Shown here: positions 1 through 5,936 of the stretch, piece after piece | Numbering within the stretch: position 1 is the stretch's first letter | How the letters are laid out: every line of letters starts with the position of its first letter | NCBI GenBank assembly: GCA_035653595.1 | Contig: DASRBO010000101.1 | Coordinates: 1 to 5,936 of the forward strand | Reading direction: 5' to 3' | From: DASRBO01 sp035653595 | GTDB taxonomy: Bacteria > Actinomycetota > Acidimicrobiia > Acidimicrobiales > JAJPHE01 | Length of the DNA stretch: 5,936 bases | Position numbers and translations under genes: made by a program | Notes under the pieces: generated by a model | Database searches by the model: none | Seen by the model: the letters and a program-made list of their open reading frames with translations, nothing else | Told to the model about the DNA's origin: nothing

Positions 1-1346
1 TCCCCGACCATGGCGTCGAGCAGCAGCCGCTCGTAGGCGTCGGCGGTCTCCTCGAGGAAGGCGGCGCCGTAGGCGAAGTCCATCGACACCGTGCGCACCC
101 GGAAGGCGGGACCGGGCACCTTGGCCCCGAAGCAGATGGTCACCCCCTCGTCGGGCTGGACCCGCACCACGATCTGGTTGGGGGAAAGGTCGCGTGCCAG
201 CGAAGAGGCGAACGGGAGGTGGGGCACCCGGTGGAAGGCCATGGCCACCTCGGTGACCCGCTTCGGCAGTCGCTTCCCCGTGCGAAGGAAGATCGGCACA
301 CCGGCCCAGCGCCAGTTGTCCACCCGCAGGCGCATGGCCACGTAGGTCTCGGTCCGGCTGTCGGCGCCGACCCCTTCCTCCTGTCGGTAGGCGGGCACCT
401 CCTCGCCCTCCACCCAACCGCGGTCGTACTGACCCCGCACCACCGCCGTCGGCACCTCGTCGGGGGTGAGGATCTCCACCGCCCGCAACGCCTTGACCTT
501 CTCGTCGCGGATCCCGCGGGCGTCGACGGTGGCCGGCGGCTCGAGCAGGGTGAGGCCGAGCACCTGCATCATGTGGTTCTGCACGATGTCGCGCAGCGCG
601 CCGGCCGTCTCGTAGAAGCCGCCCCGGTGACCGACCCCGAGGCTCTCGGCCACGGTCACCTGCACGTGGTCGATGTAGCGGCGGTTCCACACCGGCTCGA
701 AGATGGCGTTGGCGAAGCGCAGGGCGAGGACGTTCTGGACCGTCTCCTTCCCGAGGTAGTGGTCGATGCGGTAGATCTGGTCCTCGTCGAAGGCGACGTG
801 GAGGACGGCGTCGAGGGCGGCGGCGCTGTCGGGATCGCGCCCGAAGGGCTTCTCCACCACCAGGCGGGCGAAGCTGCCCTCCCGCTGGGGCCGGCTGAGG
901 CCGTGCTCGCCCAGAGCCTGGGCGACGGTGCCGAACTGGTCGGGCACGGTGGCCAGGTAGTACAGGCGGTTGCCTACCGTGCCCCTGGCCTCGTCGACCT
1001 CGGCCAGCACCCGGCGCAGCTGATCGAAGGTGTCGGGGTGGCCGTACTCGCCCACCACGTAGCGGAAGCCGCTCACGACCCGCTCCCACTCCTCCCCGGC
1101 ACCCGGCACGGCGTCCAGGGCCACCCGGCGGAAGTCGTCGTCGCTCAGCTCGGAGCGGGCCACGCCCACGACGGCGAAGGCGTCGCCGATGGCATGCCGC
1201 TTGACCAGGGCGGCGATGGCGGGCAGCAGCTTCCGGGCGGTCAGGTCGCCTGAGGCACCGAAGACCACCACCACCACCGGTGGGGCCCGCCGGGCCAGCT
1301 CGAGGCCGACGGCCAGCGGGTTGGCGGGGGCGGTGTCGAGGGCCAC
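1..1346 (-). CDS. zwf: Glucose-6-phosphate dehydrogenase, 3' end cut by window edge
   Basis: This enzyme oxidises glucose 6-phosphate to 6-phosphogluconolactone, the entry step of the oxidative pentose phosphate pathway, in the cytoplasm. The visible 448 residues show the N-terminal dinucleotide motif GASGDLTARK (30-39), EKPFGRD (165-171), the substrate and catalytic motif RIDHYLGKE (193-201, with D195, H196 and K200), ALRDIVQNH ending in H258 (the position of the catalytic base in characterised enzymes), and RTGKRL with K358. All key residues are present. The frame stays open to the left edge, ending in LLLDAMVG; family members of about 500 residues suggest some 50-60 are missing. The GTG at 1346 is chosen because a TAG in the same frame (the gnd stop) lies 9 nt upstream and the next GTG codons fall inside the first beta strand. 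No clear Shine-Dalgarno precedes it, so translation probably depends on coupling to gnd. It is the last gene of the visible tal-pgi-gnd-zwf cluster. Cofactor use is not decided here; NADP is usual. Confidence 0.96.
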   Translation of the reverse strand, partial: MALDTAPANPLAVGLELARRAPPVVVVVFGASGDLTARKLLPAIAALVKRHAIGDAFAVVGVARSELSDDDFRRVALDAVPGAGEEWERVVSGFRYVVGEYGHPDTFDQLRRVLAEVDEARGTVGNRLYYLATVPDQFGTVAQALGEHGLSRPQREGSFARLVVEKPFGRDPDSAAALDAVLHVAFDEDQIYRIDHYLGKETVQNVLALRFANAIFEPVWNRRYIDHVQVTVAESLGVGHRGGFYETAGALRDIVQNHMMQVLGLTLLEPPATVDARGIRDEKVKALRAVEILTPDEVPTAVVRGQYDRGWVEGEEVPAYRQEEGVGADSRTETYVAMRLRVDNWRWAGVPIFLRTGKRLPKRVTEVAMAFHRVPHLPFASSLARDLSPNQIVVRVQPDEGVTICFGAKVPGPAFRVRTVSMDFAYGAAFLEETADAYERLLLDAMVG

Positions 1347-1355
1347 CGATAGCGC

Positions 1356-2282
1356 CTAGTGCGCCGGGCCGCCCGGTGCGCCGCCCTCGGTGACCACGGC
1401 GTGGCCGCCGAACTGGTTGCGCAGGGCGGCAGACAGCTTGGCGGCGAAGGACTCCTGCTGGCGGGAGGCGAAGCGGGCGTACAGGGCGGCGGTCATGACC
1501 GGGGCCGGCACCGCCCGCTCGACGGCGTCGTTGACCGTCCAACGGCCCTCGCCCGAGTCGGCCACCACCCCGGCGATGGCGTCGAAGCCGGCCTGGTCGG
1601 CCAGGGCCAGCTCGGCCAGCTCAAGCAGCCACGACCGCACCACCGACCCGTAACGCCAGATGGAGGCGATCTCGTGCAGGTCGAGGTCGAACTCGGTGGC
1701 GGCGTGCATCAGCTCGAAGCCCTCGCCGTAGGCCTGGATCAGGCCGTACTCGATGCCGTTGTGCACCATCTTGACGAAGTGCCCGGCACCGACCGGCCCG
1801 ACGTGGGCGTAACCCCCCTCGGGGGCCAGGGTGAGGAAGGCCGGCTCCACCATGGCAACCGCCTCGGGCTCGCCGCCGACCATCAGGCAGTAGCCGTTCT
1901 CCAGGCCCCAGATCCCGCCCGAGACGCCGGCATCGACGAAGCGGATTCCGGATGGCTCGAGCCGCCGGGCGGCGGCGATCCCGTCGCGGTAGGGGGAGTT
2001 GCCACCGTCGACGATGACGTCACCGGTCTCCAGCAGGCGGCCGAGGGCGTCGATCGTCTGGTCGGTAGGAGGGCCCGAGGGCACCATGACCCAGGCCACC
2101 CGGGGCGGGCTCAGGTTGGCCACCAGCTCCTCGAGGGTGGCGGCGGGAACGGCCCCGTAGCCCTTGGCCTCGCTGCGGGCCGCCTCGGACAGGTCGAAGG
2201 CGACCACCTCGTGACCGCCCTTGAGCAGCCGGCGGGTCATGTTGGCCCCCATCCGGCCCAGGCCCACCATGCCGATCCTCAT
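1356..2282 (-). CDS. gnd: 6-phosphogluconate dehydrogenase (decarboxylating), short NAD-type
   Basis: This enzyme oxidatively decarboxylates 6-phosphogluconate to ribulose 5-phosphate and CO2. The 308-residue product opens with the Rossmann motif GLGRMGANM (7-15), followed by VDGGNSPYRDG (91-101), the GVSGG substrate loop (119-123), and the catalytic stretch GHFVKMVHNGIEYG (167-180) with K171 and E178. GEGRWTV (244-250) and a C-terminal FGGH (291-294) are typical of the short form, as in the Gluconobacter oxydans enzyme; the classic NADP-dependent enzyme is about 470 residues. Strand beta-2 ends VVAFDLSE with an Asp at 30 where NADP enzymes usually carry Asn-Arg, so NAD preference is inferred. 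The ATG at 2282 is preferred over an in-frame GTG at 2321 (which would give 321 residues) because a strong GGGGAGG lies 6 nt upstream, and homologues start right before this Rossmann motif. It begins 28 nt after the pgi stop and ends 9 nt before zwf. Confidence 0.95.
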   Translation of the reverse strand: MRIGMVGLGRMGANMTRRLLKGGHEVVAFDLSEAARSEAKGYGAVPAATLEELVANLSPPRVAWVMVPSGPPTDQTIDALGRLLETGDVIVDGGNSPYRDGIAAARRLEPSGIRFVDAGVSGGIWGLENGYCLMVGGEPEAVAMVEPAFLTLAPEGGYAHVGPVGAGHFVKMVHNGIEYGLIQAYGEGFELMHAATEFDLDLHEIASIWRYGSVVRSWLLELAELALADQAGFDAIAGVVADSGEGRWTVNDAVERAVPAPVMTAALYARFASRQQESFAAKLSAALRNQFGGHAVVTEGGAPGGPAH

Positions 2283-2287
2283 TGGAT

Positions 2288-2295
2288 ACCTCCCC
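2288..2295 (-). promoter_or_regulatory. Ribosome binding site of gnd
   Basis: On the minus strand this reads GGGGAGGT. Its GGAGG core is separated from the ATG at 2282 by 6 nt, an ideal spacing. It lies in the 28-nt gap between pgi and gnd and decides the gnd start against the upstream GTG at 2321, which has no comparable site and would overlap the end of pgi. Confidence 0.85.
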
Positions 2296-2310
2296 GGGCC
2301 AGCCGGATTC

Positions 2311-3681
2311 TCAGCGCCCACCCACCAGGGCCCCCAGGTCGTCGCCTGCCACCCGGAGAACGCGCCGCCCGTGGCGTTGCAGGCTCTGGAAGTCGCCCAG
2401 GGCCTGGGCGTCGATGAGCGTAGCGAAGTCGTAGTCGTGGCCCGGAATGGCCACCTGGGCCCGCCGGCCCTCGGGCAGGAGCTGCACGGCGATGACGGTG
2501 TTGGGACCGCCCTTGTGCAGCTGGCCGGTCGAGTGCAGGAAGCGGGGCCCGTAGCCGACGGTCACCGGGGCGCCGCCTAGGTGGTCGCGCACCCGCCGGC
2601 GCAGCGAGTGCAGGGCCTCGTCCTGACCGTAGGGGAGGTAGGCCTGCAGGGACACGTAGTCGCCCGGCCGGTACTGCTCCTCCAACCATCCGCCGAGCGC
2701 GCCGGCCTCCTCCAGTTGCGCCGGGGGCACCGGCAGGCTGTCGAGGACCGCCCTGGTGTTGGCCTTGGACTCGGCCACGTTCGGCTCGTCGAAGGGGTCG
2801 ATGCCAAGCACGTGACCGGCTACGGCAGTGGCCACCTCCCAGCGGTAGAACAGGGCGCCAAGCTCCTCCAGCTCGGCCGCCTTCACCTCGACCACGTGGC
2901 GATCCTCGCCCGACTCGGCCTCTGCGGTCGGCACGGGCACGCATCCCTTCCCGTGCTTGCCGGTCGACTCGGCGATGAGCTGCTCCACCCACAACCCGAA
3001 GCTGGCGAAGGGCCCCTCCACCACGATGGTCACCTTGTCCAGCCCGGCGGCGGCGGCCCGGCCCATGTCGACGCCGACCTCGACCGCCTCTTCGAAGTCG
3101 GCGTCGAGAGCGGTCTGGCACAGCCCGGCCACGTCGATGCCGGCGAGGGCGGCGGGGACCAGCCCGAAATGGGAGAGCACCGAGTAGCGGCCCCCGATGT
3201 CGGGCCGGTTGCGGAAGCAGCGGTTGAACCCCCGCTCTTCGGCGGTGGCGGCCAGGGGGGTGTCGGGGTCGGTGATGGCGGCGTAGCGGCCGGGGTCGGG
3301 CACCAGCTCCCACGTCCGGGCGAGAAGCGTCTCCACCTCGAGGGTCGTGCCCGACTTGGAGGAGACGAGGAAGAAGGCGTCGTCGAGGTCGACGGCGGCG
3401 ATGGTGTCGGGGTCAGTTGTGTCCAGCACCATGAACTCCCGCCCGGTCCGGCCGAGGGCGTCCCTGGTGGCCCTGAGCACCTCGGGGCCGAGGGAGGAGC
3501 CGCCCATGCCCATCAGCACCACCCGGCCCTGGGGGATCGAGTCGGCCCACTGGCGCAGGTCGCGGGCCTCGGCCTCCATGGTCCGGGGCACCTCGAGCCA
3601 GCCCAGGCGGGTGGGGGCCACGTTGGGGGACGGCCACAGGTCGGGATCGGCGTCCCGCAGTCGTCGGGCGAGGGTCGTCAC
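2311..3681 (-). CDS. pgi: Glucose-6-phosphate isomerase (type of the Tal-Pgi fusion)
   Basis: This enzyme interconverts glucose 6-phosphate and fructose 6-phosphate. The 456 residues carry two sugar-isomerase (SIS) phosphate-binding regions: GMGGSSLGPE (58-67) and SSKSGTT (107-113). GGRYSVLS (163-170) and AESTGKHGKG (237-246) follow; E238 matches the catalytic Glu of the ESNGK-type motif in other isomerases. IDPFDEPNVAESKANT (294-309) resembles the conserved family segment whose Lys, here K306, is functional. The C-terminal part with GPRFLHSTGQLHKGG (378-392) is, from memory, typical of the isomerase half of bifunctional Tal-Pgi proteins rather than of the 550-residue E. coli type. The GTG start at 3681 overlaps the tal TGA (GTGA), so translation is probably coupled; no clear Shine-Dalgarno is seen. 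In this cluster its likely role is to return fructose 6-phosphate from Tal to glucose 6-phosphate for Zwf. Phosphomannose isomerase side activity cannot be excluded. Confidence 0.95.
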   Translation of the reverse strand: MTTLARRLRDADPDLWPSPNVAPTRLGWLEVPRTMEAEARDLRQWADSIPQGRVVLMGMGGSSLGPEVLRATRDALGRTGREFMVLDTTDPDTIAAVDLDDAFFLVSSKSGTTLEVETLLARTWELVPDPGRYAAITDPDTPLAATAEERGFNRCFRNRPDIGGRYSVLSHFGLVPAALAGIDVAGLCQTALDADFEEAVEVGVDMGRAAAAGLDKVTIVVEGPFASFGLWVEQLIAESTGKHGKGCVPVPTAEAESGEDRHVVEVKAAELEELGALFYRWEVATAVAGHVLGIDPFDEPNVAESKANTRAVLDSLPVPPAQLEEAGALGGWLEEQYRPGDYVSLQAYLPYGQDEALHSLRRRVRDHLGGAPVTVGYGPRFLHSTGQLHKGGPNTVIAVQLLPEGRRAQVAIPGHDYDFATLIDAQALGDFQSLQRHGRRVLRVAGDDLGALVGGR

Positions 3682-4796
3682 GAGGCCAGGGAGGCGGCCT
3701 TGTCGGTCAGGCGCGCCAGCAGCTCGTCGAAGGACTTGACGAAGCTCGCCACCCCTTCCTCCTCCAGCGCGCGGGACACGTCGGCGAGGTCAACGCCCAC
3801 CTCGGCCAGCTTCGCCATGTCGGCCTCGGCCCGCTCCACCCCGTCCTCGACCGTGGCGGCGGGCGTGCCGTGGTCGAGGAAGGCCTCGAGGGTGGCGTCC
3901 GGCATGGTGTTGACGGTGTCGGCGCCGATGAGGTTGTCGACGTAGAGCAGGTCGGGATAGGCCGGGTTCTTGGTCGAGGTCGAAGCCCACAGGGGACGCT
4001 GGAGCCTCGCCCCCTTGGCCGCCAGGGCCTCCCAGCGGGGGCCGGAGAACCGCTGGCGGAACAGCTGATAGGCCAGCTTGGCCTGGGCCACCGCGATGCG
4101 TCCCTTCAGGGCTTCGGCCCCGCTGGCCGCCCGCCCGTCGGAGGAGGCCAACCGTTCCAGCCGGCGATCGACCTCTGTGTCCACCCGGCTCACGAAGAAG
4201 GAGGCGACGCTGTGCACGCCGCTCGGATCGCCGCCGCCGGCCACGTAGTCCTCCAGCCCTCCGAGGTAGGCCTCGATCACCTCGGCGTAACGGTCGAGGC
4301 TGAATATCAGAGTGATGTTGATGCTGCGCCCCTCGGCGATCATCTGGCGGATGGCGGGCACCCCGGCGGCGGTGGCGGGGATCTTGACCAGCAGGTTGGG
4401 GCGGTCGATCTGCTGGTGCAGGGCGCGGGCCGAACGGATGGTGCCCTCGGTGTCGGTGGCGAGGGCGGGGGAGACCTCGAGGGAGACGAATCCGTCGCCC
4501 TGCCCACTCCGCTCGTGCAGGGGGGCGAACAGGTCGAGGGCGTTCTCGATGTCGGAGGAGACCAGCTTCCAGTAGGCGTCCTCGACGGTGGAGGAGCGGA
4601 CCAGGGCGCCGAACTGCTGGTCGTAGGCATCACCGCCCTCGATCGCCTTCTGGAAGATCGTCGGGTTGGAGGTGACGCCGCGCACCCCCCGCTCGATCCA
4701 GTCGGCCAGTCCTCCCGAGGTGAGGAAGGTCCGCATCAGGTTGTCGAGCCAGGGACTCTGGCCGTACTGCTCGCAGAGGGTCTTCAGCCGGGTCAT
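3678..4796 (-). CDS. tal: Transaldolase, long actinobacterial type
   Basis: Transaldolase moves a dihydroxyacetone unit from sedoheptulose 7-phosphate to glyceraldehyde 3-phosphate, giving erythrose 4-phosphate and fructose 6-phosphate, in the non-oxidative pentose phosphate pathway. The 372-residue product carries WLDNL (16-20, catalytic Asp at 18), the signature GVTSNPTIFQKAI (40-52), SLEVSP (105-110, Glu at 107) and NLLVKIPAT (134-142), in which K138 is the Schiff-base lysine. NITLIFS (160-166) and LWASTSTKNPAY (269-280) follow. Motifs are complete and the length fits the mycobacterial-type enzyme of roughly 370 residues. The ATG at 4796 is supported by GGAGG 5 nt upstream. It is the first gene of the enzyme cluster; about 146 nt separate it from the FIST gene, so an own promoter is possible but not identified. 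Its TGA overlaps the pgi GTG. In some bacteria these two enzymes are one fused protein. Confidence 0.97.
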   Translation of the reverse strand: MTRLKTLCEQYGQSPWLDNLMRTFLTSGGLADWIERGVRGVTSNPTIFQKAIEGGDAYDQQFGALVRSSTVEDAYWKLVSSDIENALDLFAPLHERSGQGDGFVSLEVSPALATDTEGTIRSARALHQQIDRPNLLVKIPATAAGVPAIRQMIAEGRSINITLIFSLDRYAEVIEAYLGGLEDYVAGGGDPSGVHSVASFFVSRVDTEVDRRLERLASSDGRAASGAEALKGRIAVAQAKLAYQLFRQRFSGPRWEALAAKGARLQRPLWASTSTKNPAYPDLLYVDNLIGADTVNTMPDATLEAFLDHGTPAATVEDGVERAEADMAKLAEVGVDLADVSRALEEEGVASFVKSFDELLARLTDKAASLAS

Positions 4797-4801
4797 GGGC
4801 G

Positions 4802-4806
4802 CCTCC
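4802..4806 (-). promoter_or_regulatory. Ribosome binding site of tal
   Basis: The minus strand reads GGAGG, 5 nt before the ATG at 4796. This supports that start. The spacer upstream offers no other in-frame start with a comparable site. Confidence 0.8.
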
Positions 4807-4865
4807 GATGGGCAACGGGCGGCTCTGGGTCACCCTACCCACCTGGGGTGGTGGCTACCTTTCGC

Positions 4866-4910
4866 GGCCGGACGGGCATCGGCTGTGGTCCGCTGCGGCG
4901 CCGGTCACCC
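4866..4910. repeat. Direct repeat, copy 1 (spacer between FIST gene and tal)
   Basis: This 45-bp stretch matches 4930-4974 without gaps at 37 of 45 positions. The first 15 bases (GGCCGGACGGGCATC) are identical and 19 of the first 20 match. The offset is 64 bp. It lies in non-coding spacer, 70-114 nt upstream of the tal start. Read on the minus strand in the register of the FIST C-terminus it gives VTGAAADHSRCPSG against ATGVAADAS-stop-CPSG, so it looks like a decayed duplicate of the FIST 3' end. A regulatory role is not shown. Confidence 0.7.
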
Positions 4911-4929
4911 GCCTTGTGGCCACGTCGAG

Positions 4930-4974
4930 GGCCGGACGGGCATCAGCTGGCGTCGGCTGCGACCCCGGTGGCCC
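4930..4974. repeat. Direct repeat, copy 2 (covers FIST stop codon)
   Basis: This is the partner of the repeat at 4866-4910. It spans the last FIST codons, the TGA at 4943-4945 and 13 bases beyond it. Because it is partly coding it is probably the source copy if the pair arose by a local duplication. Confidence 0.7.
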
Positions 4975-5936
4975 CCAGCAGCAGCAGGGACGCGCTCAGC
5001 CCGTGGACGTGGTTGCGGCCCCCGACCGGACCGAACTCGCCGGCGGCCATGAACCCGGCAGCGGGAATCTCGCCGAGGGCGTCGGCGACCACGTCGGCGT
5101 CGTGGTCGGCCACGCGGAACAGGCGGGTGCCCCTGCCGTTGCAGGAGAAGATCAGCGCCGATGACGCCTGGTGGCCGGCGAGCGTGGCCCGGAGGTCCTC
5201 GTCGGCGGCGGCGGCGTCCTGGAGATGGAACTGCACGGTCGTGCCGACCTCGACCTCGGCGGCCACCGCCATGGCCCCGTTGCTGCGGTCGGCTCCCCGG
5301 ACGCTGCGGACCAGGAAGTCCCCGGGGCCGAACTCGGCCCGGTGCTCGTCGACCACCACCCCCAGGTGCAGGCCGCCCCGGTTGATGACGGCGAGCTCCG
5401 CCGACGACAGGTCCTGCTCGACGATGTGCATGAGGCGGTCCAGGGCCGGCTGGCCGGCCAGCTCGTAGATGATCGAGCCTTCGGACCGGGTCACCGCCCA
5501 GGGGCTGCCGATGGGGCGGCAGCCCTGGGACACCAGGGTGCGGGCCCGGGCTCCGGATCCCAGGACGGCGGCGACGGCCCCGTCTGAGTACACCCGGTCC
5601 CCGAGGACCAGCCGGCTGGCTCCTGGGCCCCGGGCGGCCGACGCCATGCCCCCGGCCACCATGAGGCCGGGCTTCCGCCGGGCCAGCGAGTCGAAGCCGG
5701 AGGCGGCGTCGAAGCTGAACGGGTCGCCGACCACCACGGCGATGCCTTCGTCGGCGCCGACCTCGGCCAGAGCGGCGATCGGGTCGGCCTCGGTGAAGGG
5801 ATCCGGCGGTTCCACCCTCACCGGGGTGACCGGACCCACCCGCCCGGCCCACAGGCTCACCGCCGCCACCTGCTCCACCTCGCGGCGGGGACCGATCACC
5901 GACTCCGCCGCGCAGCCGAGCAGCACACCGGGGGCA
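4943..5936 (-). CDS. FIST-domain sensor-type protein, 5' end cut by window edge
   Basis: The visible 330 residues match the FIST_N plus FIST_C architecture, a ligand-sensing module found in bacterial signal transduction proteins. The fragment starts inside FIST_N with PGVLLGCAAESVIG (2-15) and REVEQVAAVSLWAG (18-31). FIST_N goes on through GLMVAGGMAS (90-99) and YSDGAVAAVL (116-125); QGCRPIGSPWAVTR (137-150) marks the boundary. FIST_C contains ALIFSCNGRGTRLF (260-273) and GFMAAGEFGPVGG (294-306), and ends in SASLLLLGATG. No transmembrane segment, kinase, cyclase or helix-turn-helix follows FIST_C, so any output domain would have to be N-terminal or a separate protein. A GTG at 5926 is not taken as the start because the FIST_N pattern already runs across it and the frame is open to the window edge; about 60-70 residues are probably missing. 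It lies upstream of, and in the same direction as, the pentose phosphate genes. Its ligand is unknown; amino acids have been proposed for the family. The assignment rests on motif recognition only. Confidence 0.85.
   Translation of the reverse strand, partial: APGVLLGCAAESVIGPRREVEQVAAVSLWAGRVGPVTPVRVEPPDPFTEADPIAALAEVGADEGIAVVVGDPFSFDAASGFDSLARRKPGLMVAGGMASAARGPGASRLVLGDRVYSDGAVAAVLGSGARARTLVSQGCRPIGSPWAVTRSEGSIIYELAGQPALDRLMHIVEQDLSSAELAVINRGGLHLGVVVDEHRAEFGPGDFLVRSVRGADRSNGAMAVAAEVEVGTTVQFHLQDAAAADEDLRATLAGHQASSALIFSCNGRGTRLFRVADHDADVVADALGEIPAAGFMAAGEFGPVGGRNHVHGLSASLLLLGATGVAADAS

Larger units (their letters stand above)
4797..4942 (-). other. Spacer between FIST gene and tal
   Basis: This is the only sizeable non-coding stretch in the window and the only place inside it where a promoter for the enzyme cluster would fit between genes. 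It holds repeat copy 1, the edge of copy 2 and the tal ribosome binding site. A TAGGGT around 4832-4837 on the minus strand fits a loose TANNNT -10 box, but no convincing -35 lies 17-18 nt upstream. I see no terminator with a T tract. Whether tal is read from its own promoter or from the FIST transcript is undecided. Confidence 0.5.

Noticed and set aside
1262..1282. CCACCACCACCACCGG run resembling a trinucleotide microsatellite.
   Set aside because: It encodes the Val-rich first beta strand of Zwf just before GASGDL, so protein constraint explains it.
2283..2321. Longer gnd product from a GTG at 2321, adding 13 residues.
   Set aside because: The extension precedes the Rossmann motif, overlaps the pgi end and has no Shine-Dalgarno, whereas the ATG at 2282 has an excellent one.
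2581..3945. A 454-codon plus-strand open frame antisense to pgi and the end of tal, and similar ones at 219-1253 and 1359-2417.
   Set aside because: They mirror the codon positions of real minus-strand genes and show no recognisable motif. No ribosome binding site was found that would favour them.
4815..4860. Possible promoter (-10-like TAGGGT) and a small hairpin (CCACC-loop-GGTGG) upstream of tal.
   Set aside because: There is no acceptable -35 at the right spacing, the stem is only 5 bp and no T run follows. Both are expected by chance in such GC-rich DNA.
3870..5468. A 532-codon open frame on the plus strand running antisense across tal, the spacer and the FIST gene.
   Set aside because: It lies opposite two genes with clear family motifs, its translation is low-complexity and rich in Gly, Val, Leu and His, and such antisense frames are normal in GC-rich DNA. 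No domain is recognisable.
5924..5926. GTG at 5926 as the start of the FIST protein.
   Set aside because: It falls inside the conserved FIST_N segment PGVLLGC, no room remains to see a binding site, and the frame is open to the window edge, so the gene is better called partial.

Overview
The window is a GC-rich, tightly packed piece of bacterial chromosome in which every gene lies on the minus strand. It reads like an actinobacterium: G/C dominates third codon positions, GTG starts are used, and the transaldolase is of the long type (372 residues) close in length to the mycobacterial enzymes. The gene order and the short, probably NAD-preferring 6-phosphogluconate dehydrogenase would suit a deep actinobacterial line such as Acidimicrobiia. 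That placement is an inference from remembered family patterns and has not been tested.

In the direction of transcription (high to low coordinates) the layout is as follows. (1) The 3' part of a FIST-domain protein gene (4943-5936), whose start lies beyond the right edge. (2) A spacer of about 146 bp (4797-4942) holding an imperfect 45-bp direct repeat; one copy covers the FIST stop codon. (3) tal, transaldolase (3678-4796). (4) pgi, glucose-6-phosphate isomerase (2311-3681), overlapping tal by 4 nt. (5) gnd, short-form 6-phosphogluconate dehydrogenase (1356-2282). (6) zwf, glucose-6-phosphate dehydrogenase (1-1346), whose 3' end is beyond the left edge.

The four enzymes form one coherent cluster with junctions of -4, 28 and 9 nt, almost certainly one transcript. 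Zwf and Gnd are two of the oxidative steps of the pentose phosphate pathway, giving reduced cofactor, CO2 and ribulose 5-phosphate. Tal works in the non-oxidative rearrangement that returns fructose 6-phosphate. Pgi converts that back to glucose 6-phosphate, so the set can run as an oxidative cycle. 6-Phosphogluconolactonase and transketolase are not in the window; they may lie outside it.

There is no gap above 300 bases without a gene. I saw no RNA gene, mobile element, CRISPR array or convincing promoter or terminator. The region is mostly ordinary central metabolism. The points worth a second look are the GTGA-coupled tal/pgi junction (the split counterpart of the known Tal-Pgi fusion), the likely NAD preference of Gnd, the neighbouring FIST sensor-type protein, and the repeat at the end of the FIST gene.
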